Source: Pseudomonas anatoliensis (GTDB taxonomy: Bacteria > Pseudomonadota > Gammaproteobacteria > Pseudomonadales > Pseudomonadaceae). Taken from it: DNA of 64,000 bases. Shown piece by piece: positions 9,808 to 19,259 of this stretch. The stretch lies in contig NZ_JACVHC010000003.1 in NCBI RefSeq assembly GCF_017976235.1, positions 310,001 to 374,000 on the forward strand, written 5' to 3'. The notes below the pieces were generated by a model. It did not search any database, was not told the origin of the DNA, and saw only the letters and a program-made list of their open reading frames with translations. The position numbers and the translations under genes are program-made. Numbering within the stretch: the first letter of the stretch is position 1; each line of letters opens with the position of its first letter.

Positions 9808-9890
9808 CCTGTAGGAGCTGCCGCAGGCTGCGATCTTTTGATGTTGTTTTTCAAGATCAAAAGATCGCAGCCTGCGGCAGCTCCTACAGG
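9808..9890. repeat. Palindromic REP pair between thiS and DUF423 gene
   Basis: CCTGTAGGAGCTGCCGCAGG at 9808 is read back in reverse complement to 9890 around an AT-rich centre. It is the same family as the repeats around kptA but with a CCGCAGG variant arm. Confidence 0.9.
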
Positions 9891-9925
9891 GAGCGGTTTC
9901 CGATCAGTTCAGGTCGGAGGGTGGG

Positions 9926-10297
9926 TCAGGTCAGGCGCCAGGCGGCGACGCCCAGGCACAGCCAGCCGACGAGAAACGCCAAGCCGCCGAAGGGGGTGAT
10001 GATGCCCAGCTTACTGATGCCGGTGGTGGTCAGCAGGTAGAGGCTGCCGGAAAACAGCAGGATACCGACAGTGAACGAGATTCCGGCCCAGGTGACCAGT
10101 CGCCCCTGAATCTGCGTCGCCAGCAAGGCCACGCCGAATAACGCCAGCGTATGCACCAGTTGATAGGTGACGCCCGTGTGGAAAATCGCCAGATACTCAG
10201 GTGTCAGACGGTGTTTCAGGCCATGGGCGGCGAACGCACCCAATGCAACGCCCGTGAAACCAAAAAAAGCGGCCAGCATCAAAAAGCCACGCAGCAT
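9926..10297 (-). CDS. DUF423 family inner-membrane protein
   Basis: 123 residues with four predicted membrane helices. The DUF423 (YgdD) signature appears as GFTGVALGAFAAHGLK near the N-terminus, YQLVHTLALF in the middle, and FSGSLYLL followed by GITPFGG-like IITPFGGLAFL. Function is unknown across the family. Divergent from mtgA. Confidence 0.88.
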   Translation of the reverse strand: MLRGFLMLAAFFGFTGVALGAFAAHGLKHRLTPEYLAIFHTGVTYQLVHTLALFGVALLATQIQGRLVTWAGISFTVGILLFSGSLYLLTTTGISKLGIITPFGGLAFLVGWLCLGVAAWRLT

Positions 10298-10332
10298 TGG
10301 GAACTCCAGTCAGACTCGATCGGCAGGGTCTG

Positions 10333-10338
10333 TATAAT
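10333..10338 (+). promoter_or_regulatory. Possible -10 box for mtgA
   Basis: A perfect TATAAT lies 34 bases before the mtgA ATG in the short space between the divergent DUF423 gene and mtgA. I see no good -35 hexamer at the usual spacing, so the call is tentative. Confidence 0.35.
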
Positions 10339-10371
10339 GGCCCGCTCCACGGGTTCGGCCAAGCCATCTCT

Positions 10372-11094
10372 ATGTTGCGTTCAATTTTCCGTCGTCTCAC
10401 GAAGGCCCTGCTCTGGTTCGCGGGGGGCAGCGTATTGCTGGTGCTGATATTTCGCTTCGTACCGCCGCCGGGCACCGCGCTGATGGTCGAGCGCAAGGTC
10501 GAATCCTGGATCGACGGCGAGCCGATCGACCTGCAGCGCACCTGGAAACCGTGGGACGAGATTTCCGACGATCTCAAGGTGGCGGTCATGGCTGGCGAAG
10601 ATCAGAAGTTTCCCGAGCATTGGGGCTTTGATTTCAGCGCAATCCAGGCTGCTCTGGCGCACAACGAACTCGGCGGCTCAATTCGCGGCGCCAGTACGTT
10701 GAGCCAGCAAGTGTCGAAAAACCTGTTTCTGTGGGCCGGGCGCAGCTATCTGCGTAAAGGCCTGGAAGCCTGGTTTACTGCGCTGATCGAGGTGTTGTGG
10801 CCCAAGCAGCGGATTCTCGAGGTGTACCTGAACAGTGTCGAGTGGGATGACGGCGTGTTTGGCGCCGAAGCCGCAGCGCGTCATCATTTCGGCGTGAGCG
10901 CGAAGTCGTTGTCCCGACAGCAAGCGAGTTATCTGGCGGCGGTATTGCCCAACCCGCGGGTGTGGAGTGCGAGCCATCCGACGGCTTATGTCGCGCGCCG
11001 GGCTGGCTGGATCCGGCAGCAAATGAGTCAGTTGGGTGGGACGAGTTACCTGCTGAGTCTGAATGATTCGCGGCGGGTGCCGTGGGCGCAGTGA
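10372..11094 (+). CDS. mtgA: Monofunctional biosynthetic peptidoglycan transglycosylase
   Basis: 240 residues from the ATG at 10372. A single N-terminal membrane anchor (about residues 10-30, ALLWFAGGSVLLVLIFRF) is followed by a GT51 glycosyltransferase domain with AGEDQKFPEHWGFD (catalytic Glu), GASTLSQQVSKNLFLW and RILEVYLNSVEWDDGVFGAEAAARHHFG. It polymerises lipid II into glycan strands in the periplasm without a transpeptidase domain. The frame is open further upstream, but the -10-like sequence and family starts support this ATG. Confidence 0.95.
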   Translation: MLRSIFRRLTKALLWFAGGSVLLVLIFRFVPPPGTALMVERKVESWIDGEPIDLQRTWKPWDEISDDLKVAVMAGEDQKFPEHWGFDFSAIQAALAHNELGGSIRGASTLSQQVSKNLFLWAGRSYLRKGLEAWFTALIEVLWPKQRILEVYLNSVEWDDGVFGAEAAARHHFGVSAKSLSRQQASYLAAVLPNPRVWSASHPTAYVARRAGWIRQQMSQLGGTSYLLSLNDSRRVPWAQ

Positions 11095-11098
11095 CTTC

Positions 11099-11187
11099 AA
11101 GATCAAAAGATCGCAGCCTTCGGCAGCTCCTACAGGTAAATGCGGGGCCAGTGTAGGAGCTGCGGCACGCTGCGATCTTTTGATCTT
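11099..11187. repeat. Two facing REP units after mtgA
   Basis: Units at about 11099-11135 and 11152-11187 are inverted relative to each other (one with the CCTTCGG arm, the other GGCACGC) with a 16-base spacer. They lie between the converging mtgA and rpoH genes, next to a separate terminator. Confidence 0.88.
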
Positions 11188-11192
11188 CAAAC

Positions 11193-11229
11193 AAAAACGC
11201 CCCGATCATCGCTGATCGGGGCGTTTTTT
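11193..11229. terminator. Bidirectional intrinsic terminator between mtgA and rpoH
   Basis: The arms 11193-11208 (AAAAACGCCCCGATCA) and 11213-11228 form a perfect 16-base inverted repeat with a 4-base loop. It gives a GC-rich stem followed by a T run on both strands, so it should terminate rpoH on the minus strand and mtgA on the plus strand. Confidence 0.92.
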
Positions 11230-11245
11230 ATTGTCGAGGCGCCGG

Positions 11246-12100
11246 TTATGCGGCAATCGACAACTTGAGCTTGTTCATCGCGCTCTTTTCGAGCTGACGG
11301 ATTCGCTCGGCCGACACGTTGTACTTCTGCGCCAGGTCGTGCAGCGTGGCTTTCTCTTCTGCCAGCCAACGCTGGTAGAGGATGTCGCGGCTGCGTTCGT
11401 CCAGCACTTCCAGTGCTTCGTGCAGGTTGTTGTTGGAGTTGTCGCTCCAGTCGGCATCTTCCAGTTGACGCGCCGGGTCGTACCGGTGGTCTTCCAGATA
11501 GTTGGCCGGCGACTGGAAAGCGCTGTCGTCGTCCGCTTCCGCAGCCGGGTCGAAAGCCATGTCATGGCCGGTCAGGCGACTTTCCATCTCGCGCACTTCC
11601 CGCGGCTCGACGCCGAGGCTTTCCGCCACACGGTGGACTTCCTCATTGTTCAGCCACGCCAGACGCTTCTTCTGGCTACGCAGGTTGAAGAACAGCTTGC
11701 GCTGGGCCTTGGTGGTCGCGACTTTCACAATGCGCCAGTTGCGCAGGATGAACTCGTGAATTTCCGCCTTGATCCAGTGCACAGCGAACGACACCAGGCG
11801 CACACCCATTTCCGGGTTGAAGCGCTTTACGGCCTTCATCAGGCCGACGTTACCTTCCTGGATCAGGTCAGCCTGAGCCAGACCGTAGCCGCTATAGCTA
11901 CGGGCAATGTGTACGACAAAACGCAGGTGGGCGAGCACCATCTGCCGAGCCGCCCCCAAATCCTGCTCATAATAGAGACTCTCGGCCAGTTCACGCTCCT
12001 GCTCCGGCGTCAGCAATGGAATGCTGTTCACGGTGTGCACATAGGCTTCCAGGTTTGCGCCTGGAACCAACGCGTACGCAGGTTGCAAAGAATTGGTCAT
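11246..12100 (-). CDS. rpoH: Heat-shock sigma factor RpoH (sigma-32)
   Basis: 284 residues from the ATG at 12100, which has a strong GGAGG site on the minus strand. It directs RNA polymerase to heat-shock promoters. Region 2 is seen as [36 protein letters not shown] and [15 protein letters not shown]; the RpoH box [13 protein letters not shown] lies near residue 135; region 4 HTH is [20 protein letters not shown]. Longer frames upstream lack a ribosome binding site. It lies downstream of ftsX with its own leader. Confidence 0.97.
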   Translation of the reverse strand: MTNSLQPAYALVPGANLEAYVHTVNSIPLLTPEQERELAESLYYEQDLGAARQMVLAHLRFVVHIARSYSGYGLAQADLIQEGNVGLMKAVKRFNPEMGVRLVSFAVHWIKAEIHEFILRNWRIVKVATTKAQRKLFFNLRSQKKRLAWLNNEEVHRVAESLGVEPREVREMESRLTGHDMAFDPAAEADDDSAFQSPANYLEDHRYDPARQLEDADWSDNSNNNLHEALEVLDERSRDILYQRWLAEEKATLHDLAQKYNVSAERIRQLEKSAMNKLKLSIAA

Positions 12101-12127
12101 ACGAAAAAACCTCCGACTTACATACTC

Positions 12128-12141
12128 GTGCTTCTCAGCAC
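12128..12141 (-). other. Short GNRA-type hairpin in the rpoH leader
   Basis: On the minus strand GTGCTGAGAAGCAC forms a 5-base-pair stem closed by a GAGA tetraloop, 28 bases upstream of the rpoH start. Its position just before the ribosome binding region makes it a candidate stabiliser or translational control element; no function is shown. Confidence 0.35.
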
Positions 12142-12156
12142 TGCGAAAAATTGACC

Positions 12157-12178
12157 GGGAACTCAAGTGCAAGTTCCC
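12157..12178 (-). terminator. Possible terminator between ftsX and rpoH
   Basis: The arms GGGAACT and AGTTCCC form a 7-base-pair stem with an 8-base loop, followed on the minus strand by GGTCAATTTTT. It begins about 37 bases after the ftsX stop. A weak intrinsic terminator is the simplest reading; it could also be part of the rpoH promoter region. Confidence 0.45.
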
Positions 12179-12214
12179 AAAAAACCGCAAGGTCAATCAC
12201 GCGCAAAAAAGATT

Positions 12215-13240
12215 CTACTTCGGCGCCAGCTCCCTGAGATGACGTGCGACTGCAATCCATGCACCGATATAACCCAACAGCACCGCGCCAAGCAAGAGCG
12301 ACAGACCATCGGCGACTGGCACTCCGGCCAGCGCGAAATCACTGCCGTACAAGCCGGCCAGCCCAACCACCGCGTCGTTCAGCCAGTCGAGGCCGAACGC
12401 CAATACGCCCCAGGACAACAGCCCCGCACCGAAGCCATACAGCGCGCCCATATAAAGGAAAGGACGCCGTACATAGCTGTCAGTGCCGCCGACGAGTTTA
12501 ATCACTTCTATCTCTGTGCGGCGGTTTTCAATATGAAGACGAATGGTATTGCCTATCACCAAAAGTAATGCAGAAACCAGCAGCACTGTCAGACCGAAGA
12601 CAAAACGATCGCCGAGCTTGAGGATGGCGGCCAGACGCTCGACCCAGACTAGATCAAGTTGCGCCTGTTGTACCTTGGGCAGCTCGGAAAGTTTTTGTCT
12701 TAATGCTTCCAGCGTGGTCTTGTCGACCTCGTTCGGCGTCACCAGCACCACGCCCGGCAACGGGTTTTCCGGCAGTTCGCGCAGGGCTTCGCCCAATCCC
12801 GACTGCTGTTGAAACTCTTCCAGCGCCTGATCGCGCCCGACATATTCAGCATCAGCTACGCCGGGCATGCCTTTGATCTGTTCGCGCAACGACTCGCCCT
12901 GCTCCGGGCTGGCGTCGAGTTGCAGGTACAGCGAGATCTGCGCCGCACGCTGCCACGATCCGCCGAGACGCTCGACGTTATTGAGCAACAGCGAAAGACC
13001 CATCGGCAGGCTCAACGCCACCGCCATGACCATGCAGGTGAAGAAACTGCCAATCGGCTGCTTGCCGAGACGACGCAGGCTGTCGAGCAGGCTGGCGCGA
13101 TGGCTTTCGACCCAGGCGCGAAACAGCGTAGCGAAGTCAGGGCCGTCGTCATCGTCGTGTTTTTTCTTCTTTGCCGGTTGCGGATCGGCGGCCTTCGGGG
13201 CCACGCGCTCGGAAACCTTCGGACTGCGAGTGGCACTCAT
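12215..13240 (-). CDS. ftsX: Cell division protein FtsX
   Basis: 341 residues. It is the membrane half of the FtsEX ABC-type complex that controls septal peptidoglycan hydrolases. The N-terminal ~55 residues are charged and cytosolic (KKKKHDDDD), then a first helix near residues 65-90, a large periplasmic domain, and three further helices in the C-terminal half (about 225-335), the usual four-helix FtsX layout. It overlaps ftsE by 4 bases. Confidence 0.96.
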   Translation of the reverse strand: MSATRSPKVSERVAPKAADPQPAKKKKHDDDDGPDFATLFRAWVESHRASLLDSLRRLGKQPIGSFFTCMVMAVALSLPMGLSLLLNNVERLGGSWQRAAQISLYLQLDASPEQGESLREQIKGMPGVADAEYVGRDQALEEFQQQSGLGEALRELPENPLPGVVLVTPNEVDKTTLEALRQKLSELPKVQQAQLDLVWVERLAAILKLGDRFVFGLTVLLVSALLLVIGNTIRLHIENRRTEIEVIKLVGGTDSYVRRPFLYMGALYGFGAGLLSWGVLAFGLDWLNDAVVGLAGLYGSDFALAGVPVADGLSLLLGAVLLGYIGAWIAVARHLRELAPK

Positions 13241-13908
13241 ACCCCGGCCTCCCCGTCGCCGATCAATCGGCCACGTTGCAGGGTCAGCATGCGGTGACGC
13301 ATCCGGGCGATCAGCGCCAGGTCGTGACTGGCGATCAGCACGCTGGTGCCCAAACGGTTGATGTCTTCGAACACGCCCATGATCTCGGCCGCCAGACGCG
13401 GGTCGAGGTTACCGGTCGGTTCGTCCGCCAGCAGCAGGGCCGGACGGTGGACGATGGCGCGGGCGATGCCGACGCGCTGTTGCTGACCGGTGGACAAGTC
13501 GCCTGGGTACAGACTGGTTTTGTCCGACAGCGCCACGCGCTCCAGCGCCGAATCGACCCGCTTGGCGATTTCGGCCTTGGACAGCCCGAGAATCTGCAAC
13601 GGCAACGCGACGTTGTTAAACACCGTGCGATCGAACAGCAACTGATGGTTCTGGAACACCACGCCGATCTGCCGACGCAGGAACGGAATCTGCGCATTGC
13701 TGATGGTGCTCAGGTCTTGCCCGGCGAGCAGCAGCTTGCCGCTGCTCGGACGCTCCATCGCCAGCAACAGGCGCAACAACGTGGATTTACCGGCACCAGA
13801 ATGGCCGGTCACAAACAAGAACTCGCCACGACGGACTCGAAAGCTCAGCTCATGCAAGCCGACGTGACCGTTCGGGTAGCGTTTACCGACCTGTTCGAAA
13901 CGAATCAT
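13237..13908 (-). CDS. ftsE: Cell division ATP-binding protein FtsE
   Basis: 223 residues, the ABC ATPase partner of FtsX. Walker A is [11 protein letters not shown] (about residues 36-46), the signature is [14 protein letters not shown], and Walker B is [12 protein letters not shown]. It begins with [14 protein letters not shown]. It overlaps both ftsX (downstream) and ftsY (upstream) by 4 bases, so ftsY-ftsE-ftsX form one coupled operon. Confidence 0.97.
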   Translation of the reverse strand: MIRFEQVGKRYPNGHVGLHELSFRVRRGEFLFVTGHSGAGKSTLLRLLLAMERPSSGKLLLAGQDLSTISNAQIPFLRRQIGVVFQNHQLLFDRTVFNNVALPLQILGLSKAEIAKRVDSALERVALSDKTSLYPGDLSTGQQQRVGIARAIVHRPALLLADEPTGNLDPRLAAEIMGVFEDINRLGTSVLIASHDLALIARMRHRMLTLQRGRLIGDGEAGV

Positions 13909-15365
13909 GAACGCTCCCGCTCGGCAAAGAGTGCCTGGACAAAGGGTTCGGCTTCAAAAGTACGCAAATCGTCGATGCCTTCGCCAACGCCGATATAGCG
14001 AATCGGCAGACCGAACTGCTTGGCCAGGGCAAAGATCACCCCACCTTTGGCGGTGCCGTCGAGTTTGGTCAGCGCCAGGCCAGTCAGTTCGACGGTCTGG
14101 TTGAATTGCTTGGCCTGGTTGATGGCGTTCTGACCGGTACCGGCGTCGAGTACCAGCAGCACTTCGTGCGGCGCGTCGGCGTCGAGCTTGCCGATTACGC
14201 GGCGAACCTTTTTCAGCTCTTCCATCAGATTGTCTTTGGTGTGCAGACGACCGGCGGTGTCGGCGATCAGCACGTCGATGCCACGCGCCTTGGCGGCTTG
14301 CACGGCGTCGAAGATCACCGAGGCGGAATCGGCGCCGGTGTGCTGGGCAATCACCGGGATCTTGTTGCGTTCGCCCCAGACCTGCAATTGCTCCACCGCA
14401 GCAGCGCGGAAGGTGTCACCGGCGGCCAGCATGACTTTCTTGCCTTCCAGCTGCAGTTTCTTCGCCAGTTTGCCGATGGTGGTGGTCTTGCCGGCACCGT
14501 TGACGCCGACCACAAGGATCACGAACGGCTTGTTCTGCGACACGATTTTCAGCGGCTGCTCAACCGGTTTAAGCATCGCAGCCAGTTCGGCCTGCAGGGA
14601 TTTGTACAACGCATCGGCGTCGGCAAGTTCCTTGCGGGCGACTTTCTGGGTCAGGCGCTGGATGATCTGTGTGGTGGCTTCGACGCCAACGTCGGCGGTC
14701 AGCAGACGGGTTTCGAGGTCGTCGAGCAGCTCGTCATCGATGGTTTTGCGACCGAGGAACAGGCTGGCCATGCCCTCGCCAATGCTGGCGCTGGTTTTCG
14801 ACAGACCTTGCTTGAGGCGGGCGAAGAAACCGGCTTTGGTTTCTTCGGTGCGCGGGGCTTCGACGGGGGCTTCGGTAACCACTTCGACCGGCAAGACCGG
14901 GGCAGCAACGACGGGGGCAGGTACTGGCTCGGGCTGTTGAACGATTGGCGCAGACTCGCCAACCGGCTCAACCACAGGCACCGGAGCGACCTCTGGAACA
15001 AACGCAGCAGGCGCAGGAATCTGCGGGGTGATATGCGGCGCAGCCTCTTCAACCAACGCCACCGGCTCTTCCGCCACTGGCAAGGTCAGCCATGGCTCAG
15101 CCGCCGGAGTCAGCGGCAGCTCAGCCGCCACAGGCGCTTCAGGCTCTGGTTCTGGCTCAGCCGGTTGCAACACCGGCTCGGCAATCGGCAGCACAATCGG
15201 AGCCGGCTCTTCTTCTATTGAAGGAGCAGGCGCCGGGGCCGGTTCAGGAATTGCGGGCGGCTGTTCGACGACGGGTTCCTGCGGTTTCTTACGCAGCCAT
15301 CCGAACAGGCTTTTCTTCTCGCCAGCCGCAGCTGGGGTCTTCTTGTCGTCGTTGGAACCAAACAT
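13905..15365 (-). CDS. ftsY: Signal recognition particle receptor FtsY
   Basis: 486 residues. Residues 1 to about 175 are a low-complexity Pro/Glu/Ala/Val-rich acidic region that in this family aids membrane contact, followed by the N domain and the SRP-type GTPase domain: GVNGAGKTTTIGKLA (G1), DTFRAAAVEQLQVW, DTAGRLHT (G3), TKLDGTAKGG (G4) and the C-terminal GVGEGIDDLRTF. It targets ribosome-nascent chain-SRP complexes to SecYEG. First gene of the ftsYEX operon. Confidence 0.97.
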   Translation of the reverse strand: MFGSNDDKKTPAAAGEKKSLFGWLRKKPQEPVVEQPPAIPEPAPAPAPSIEEEPAPIVLPIAEPVLQPAEPEPEPEAPVAAELPLTPAAEPWLTLPVAEEPVALVEEAAPHITPQIPAPAAFVPEVAPVPVVEPVGESAPIVQQPEPVPAPVVAAPVLPVEVVTEAPVEAPRTEETKAGFFARLKQGLSKTSASIGEGMASLFLGRKTIDDELLDDLETRLLTADVGVEATTQIIQRLTQKVARKELADADALYKSLQAELAAMLKPVEQPLKIVSQNKPFVILVVGVNGAGKTTTIGKLAKKLQLEGKKVMLAAGDTFRAAAVEQLQVWGERNKIPVIAQHTGADSASVIFDAVQAAKARGIDVLIADTAGRLHTKDNLMEELKKVRRVIGKLDADAPHEVLLVLDAGTGQNAINQAKQFNQTVELTGLALTKLDGTAKGGVIFALAKQFGLPIRYIGVGEGIDDLRTFEAEPFVQALFAERERS

Positions 15366-15710
15366 GGAGGACGGCTATCTCACGGTAGCGACGCGCCATA
15401 AGGGCGCCCCGGCAAATAAATATTCGATGCAGAACAGACTGTGTTTAGCCCAGCTTGTTCACGCGCAACATTTTGTCGAGGCGCCAAAGACGCCTCAAAG
15501 GTCGATTAACACGAAGGACTGGAACGGCATCGTCGGCGAAAACGCAGAGTTTAGCTGACAAACTCAAAGCTTCTGCCGGGAACCCATACAACCTATCGAC
15601 CGATCAAAGGCCTGATAGGCGTGGCCGCCAGTAAAACGGATCAGTATCCTAGCACCTCCTCGCCCGCCTAGGCTAAGACCAAGCGGGCAGCCCAACAGGT
15701 TAAAAAACGA
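15366..15710. other. Divergent intergenic region, ftsY / M16 protease
   Basis: About 345 bases without a convincing gene, holding the promoters of both divergent operons. I see a GAGGCG/CGCCTC hairpin at 15478-15496 (7-base loop), which would lie in an ftsY leader, but no clear -35/-10 pair in either direction. Open frames here are short. Confidence 0.6.
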
Positions 15711-17066
15711 ATGAATGCTCTAGCCCGCCGCGCTGCAGGCCTGCTGTTCAGCACAGTCTGCCTGCCCCTTTCGGCCCTGGCGGCCGACCCGCAACCGACC
15801 CACGAATTCACCCTCGACAACGGCTTGAAGGTCGTCGTGCGCGAAGACCATCGCGCGCCGGTGGTGGTGTCGCAGGTCTGGTACAAGGTCGGTTCCAGCT
15901 ACGAAACCCCGGGCCAGACCGGCCTGTCCCACGCGCTTGAGCACATGATGTTCAAGGGCAGCGAAAAAGTCGGCCCCGGCGAAGCCTCGCTGATCCTGCG
16001 CGACCTCGGCGCCGAAGAGAACGCTTTCACCAGCGATGACTTCACCGCTTATTACCAGGTGCTGGCGCGCGACCGTCTGGGCGTGGCCTTCGAACTGGAA
16101 GCCGATCGCATGGCCAACCTGCGCCTGCCGGCCGACGAGTTCGCCAAGGAAATCGAAGTCATCAAGGAAGAGCGCCGCCTGCGCACTGATGACAAGCCGA
16201 TGTCCAAGGCTTACGAACGCTACAAGGCGATGGCTTACCCGGCCAGCGGCTACCACACGCCGACTATCGGCTGGATGGCTGACCTCGACCGGATGAAGGT
16301 TGAAGAGCTGCGTCACTGGTATCAATCCTGGTACGTGCCGAACAACGCCACGTTGGTGGTCGTCGGCGACGTCACTCCGGACGAAGTCAAAACCCTCGCC
16401 CAACGCTACTTCGGCCCGATCGCCAAACGCGACGTGCCACCGGCGAAACAACCGCTGGAACTGGCCGAACCCGGCGAGCGCAAGATCACTCTGCATGTGC
16501 AGACACAACTGCCTAGCCTGATGCTCGGTTTCAACGTGCCGAGCATCGCCACTGCCGAGGACAAACGCTCGGTTAACGCGCTGCGGTTGATTTCGGCGCT
16601 GCTCGATGGCGGTTACAGCGGACGCATCCCCACCCAACTGGAGCGCGGTGAAGAGCTAGTGTCCGGCGGCTCGTCGAGCTACGACGCCTACACTCGCGGC
16701 GACAGCCTGTTTACCTTGTCGGCCACGCCCAACACCCAGAAGAAAAAGACCATGGCGCAAGCCGAGGCTGGCCTGTGGAAGCTGCTGGAGCAGTTGAAAA
16801 CCACTGCGCCGTCCGCCGAAGAACTGGAGCGCGTCCGCGCTCAAGTGATTGCCGGTCTGGTCTACGAACGTGATTCGATCACCAGTCAGGCCACGGCCAT
16901 CGGTCAGCTTGAGACCGTCGGCCTGTCGTGGAAACTGATGGACACCGAACTGGCCGATCTGGAAAGCGTGACCCCGCAAGACATCCAGAACGCCGCCAAG
17001 CTGTATTTCACCCGCGAACGTCTCAGCGTCGCCCACGTACTGCCACTGGAGACGACTCATGAGTGA
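15711..17066 (+). CDS. M16 zinc metallopeptidase, catalytic subunit (exported)
   Basis: 451 residues with a signal peptide (cleavage near SALAA, residue 25). The inverted zinc motif HxxEH is HALEH at residues 74-78, and the third ligand is Glu154 in IKEERR, 76 residues after the motif as expected for M16 (pitrilysin/PqqF-like) enzymes. Two M16 domains follow the usual layout. It overlaps the next gene by 8 bases; the pair normally forms a two-subunit periplasmic peptidase with one active and one inactive chain. The pair next to rsmD is the standard Pseudomonas arrangement. Substrate unknown. Confidence 0.9.
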   Translation: MNALARRAAGLLFSTVCLPLSALAADPQPTHEFTLDNGLKVVVREDHRAPVVVSQVWYKVGSSYETPGQTGLSHALEHMMFKGSEKVGPGEASLILRDLGAEENAFTSDDFTAYYQVLARDRLGVAFELEADRMANLRLPADEFAKEIEVIKEERRLRTDDKPMSKAYERYKAMAYPASGYHTPTIGWMADLDRMKVEELRHWYQSWYVPNNATLVVVGDVTPDEVKTLAQRYFGPIAKRDVPPAKQPLELAEPGERKITLHVQTQLPSLMLGFNVPSIATAEDKRSVNALRLISALLDGGYSGRIPTQLERGEELVSGGSSSYDAYTRGDSLFTLSATPNTQKKKTMAQAEAGLWKLLEQLKTTAPSAEELERVRAQVIAGLVYERDSITSQATAIGQLETVGLSWKLMDTELADLESVTPQDIQNAAKLYFTRERLSVAHVLPLETTHE

Positions 17067-18549
17067 GCGCAAAACCCCACGCCTGTTGTTGCTTGGTCTG
17101 ATCGCGGTCGCGGTGATCGGCGCCACTGCTTTCTATCTGTCGCCAAGCGCTGACAGCAAGGCGAGCGAAGCACTGGACAACGCCAAGTCCACGCAAAAGC
17201 TGCAATCGCTGGCCGAACTCGACGGCAAGGCCCCGGCCAGCCGCAAACTCGACGTGCAGACCTGGAACACCGCCGAAGGCGCCAAGGTGCTGTTCGTCGA
17301 AGCCCACGAGCTGCCGATGTTCGACATGCGCCTGATCTTCGCCGCCGGCAGCAGTCAGGACGGCAATGCGCCGGGTCTGGCGGTGCTGACCAACGCGATG
17401 CTCAATGAAGGCGTGGCTGGCAAGGATGTCGGTGCAATCGCCCAGGGTTTCGAAGGCCTCGGTGCGGATTTCGGCAATGGCGCTTTCAAGGACATGGCAT
17501 TGGCTTCGCTGCGCAGTCTGAGCGCCGCTGAGCAGCGCGAACCGGCATTGAAGCTGTTCTCGGAAGTCGTCGGCAAACCGACCTTCCCTGCCGACTCGTT
17601 CGCGCGTATCAAGAATCAGATGCTCGCCGGCTTCGAATACCAGAAACAGAACCCCGGCAAACTTGCCAGCCTGGAGCTGATGAAGCGCCTGTACGGGGAT
17701 CACCCGTACGCGCATTCGAGCGACGGCAACGAGCAGAGCGTACCGAAGATCACCCTTGCGCAACTGCGTGAATTCCACGCCAAGGCCTACGCTGCCGGCA
17801 ACGTGGTGATCGCGCTGGTCGGTGACCTGTCCCGCGCTGACGCCGAGGCGATTGCCAATCAGGTTTCCGCTGCCCTGCCGAAAGGCCCGGCAATGGCCAA
17901 GATCGCCCAGCCACAGGAACCGCAAGCCAGCGTCGGTCACATCGAGTTCCCATCGAAGCAGAGCAACCTGATGATCGCGCAGTTGGGCATCGACCGTGAT
18001 GATCCGGACTACGCGGCATTGTCGATGGGCAACCAGATCCTCGGCGGCGGGGGTTTTGGCACCCGGTTGATGAGCGAAGTTCGCGAGAAACGCGGGCTGG
18101 CCTATGGCGTATATTCCGGCTTCAGCCCGATGCAGGTTCGCGGCCCGTTCCTGATCAACCTGCAGACCCGCGCCGAAATGAGCGAAGGCACGCTGAAACT
18201 GGTGCAGGACGTGCTTGCCGACTACCTGAAAACCGGCCCGACCCAGAAAGAACTCGACGACGCCAAACGCGAACTGGCCGGCAGCTTCCCGCTGTCCACC
18301 GCGAGCAACGCCGACATTGTTGGCCAACTTGGCGCCATGGGCTTCTATAATCTGCCGTTGAGCTACCTGGATGACTTCATGCGTCAGTCCCAGAGCCTGA
18401 CCGTGGAACAAGTCCGCGACGCTCTGAACAAACATTTGAGCACGGACAAAATGGTCATCGTCACCGCTGGCCCGACCGTGCCGCAAAAGCCGTTACCGGC
18501 CCCATCTGATAAACCTGCCGAGCAACCGCTCGGGGTTCCGGAGCATTAA
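17059..18549 (+). CDS. M16-like inactive partner subunit (exported or anchored)
   Basis: 496 residues. The N-terminus (RLLLLGLIAVAVIGATAFYL) is a signal anchor. The M16 fold is recognisable (LPMFDMRLIFAAGSSQDG, LVGDLSRADAEAIA) but HxxEH is replaced in the LTNAMLNEG segment, so it cannot bind catalytic zinc. The substrate-binding Arg/Tyr pair of inactive M16 domains is seen in EVREKRGLAYGVYSG. It should complete the active site of the protein encoded at 15711-17066. Its last base overlaps the rsmD start. Confidence 0.9.
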   Translation: MSERKTPRLLLLGLIAVAVIGATAFYLSPSADSKASEALDNAKSTQKLQSLAELDGKAPASRKLDVQTWNTAEGAKVLFVEAHELPMFDMRLIFAAGSSQDGNAPGLAVLTNAMLNEGVAGKDVGAIAQGFEGLGADFGNGAFKDMALASLRSLSAAEQREPALKLFSEVVGKPTFPADSFARIKNQMLAGFEYQKQNPGKLASLELMKRLYGDHPYAHSSDGNEQSVPKITLAQLREFHAKAYAAGNVVIALVGDLSRADAEAIANQVSAALPKGPAMAKIAQPQEPQASVGHIEFPSKQSNLMIAQLGIDRDDPDYAALSMGNQILGGGGFGTRLMSEVREKRGLAYGVYSGFSPMQVRGPFLINLQTRAEMSEGTLKLVQDVLADYLKTGPTQKELDDAKRELAGSFPLSTASNADIVGQLGAMGFYNLPLSYLDDFMRQSQSLTVEQVRDALNKHLSTDKMVIVTAGPTVPQKPLPAPSDKPAEQPLGVPEH

Positions 18550-19148
18550 TGGCTACTCGTCCGAAAAAACCTGTTCACAACGTGCACAACGGCGTGAATC
18601 AACTGCGCATCATTGGTGGTGAATGGGGCAGCCGCAAGCTGAGCTTCCCTGACGCGCCGGGGCTGCGCCCAACGCCGGACCGCGTGCGTGAGACCCTGTT
18701 CAACTGGCTCGCGCCTTACGTGGAGGGCGCCAAGGTATTCGATCCGTTCGCCGGCAGCGGCGCGCTGTTTCTCGAAGCACTGTCCCGTGGCGCCGCCATG
18801 GGCCAGGCGCTGGACGCCAGTAACATCGCGGTCTCCAGCCTCAAGGAGCATCTTGGCACCCTGCGCTGCACCAACGGTCAGGTACAGACCGCCGACGCCC
18901 TGCGCTATCTGGAAACGCAAACTGCCACCGCGTATGACCTGGTGTTCCTAGACCCGCCGTTCAACCAGAACCTGCTGCCCGCCGTGTGCGCACTGCTCGA
19001 AGAGCGTCAGTGGCTGGCCGACGATGCCTGGGTCTACACCGAAAGCGAAACCGCACCTTCGACTCTCGGCTTGCCAGGCAACTGGCGCCTGCACCGCGAG
19101 CAGAAATCCGGTCGCGTTTATTACTCGTTGTGGCAGCGCAGCGTCTGA
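18549..19148 (+). CDS. rsmD: 16S rRNA (guanine966-N2)-methyltransferase
   Basis: 199 residues. It methylates G966 of 16S rRNA on the assembled 30S head. Motifs: RIIGGEWGSRKL near residue 18, RPTPDRVRETLFNWL, FDPFAGSGALFLEALSRGA (motif I), and the catalytic LDPPFNQ (N6/N2-type DPPF). The start overlaps the preceding stop, so expression is coupled to the M16 pair. Confidence 0.96.
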   Translation: MATRPKKPVHNVHNGVNQLRIIGGEWGSRKLSFPDAPGLRPTPDRVRETLFNWLAPYVEGAKVFDPFAGSGALFLEALSRGAAMGQALDASNIAVSSLKEHLGTLRCTNGQVQTADALRYLETQTATAYDLVFLDPPFNQNLLPAVCALLEERQWLADDAWVYTESETAPSTLGLPGNWRLHREQKSGRVYYSLWQRSV

Positions 19149-19259
19149 GCCCTGGGCTCATGGGCGCTGACGTGCGATAGATAGATACCGCACGCAGCCC
19201 TACGAATCTCGCCACAGTGGCTAGCACAATTTGCGCTAACCACTGAGGACGATTCACGT

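Noticed and set aside
9441..9810. TPP riboswitch near thiS-thiG
   Set aside because: No CTGAGA-type conserved element was found upstream of thiS; the upstream sequence is a REP element.
14106..15221. Long plus-strand open frame opposite ftsY
   Set aside because: Shadow of ftsY; the complementary protein has all SRP-GTPase motifs, while this frame has none and no ribosome binding site.
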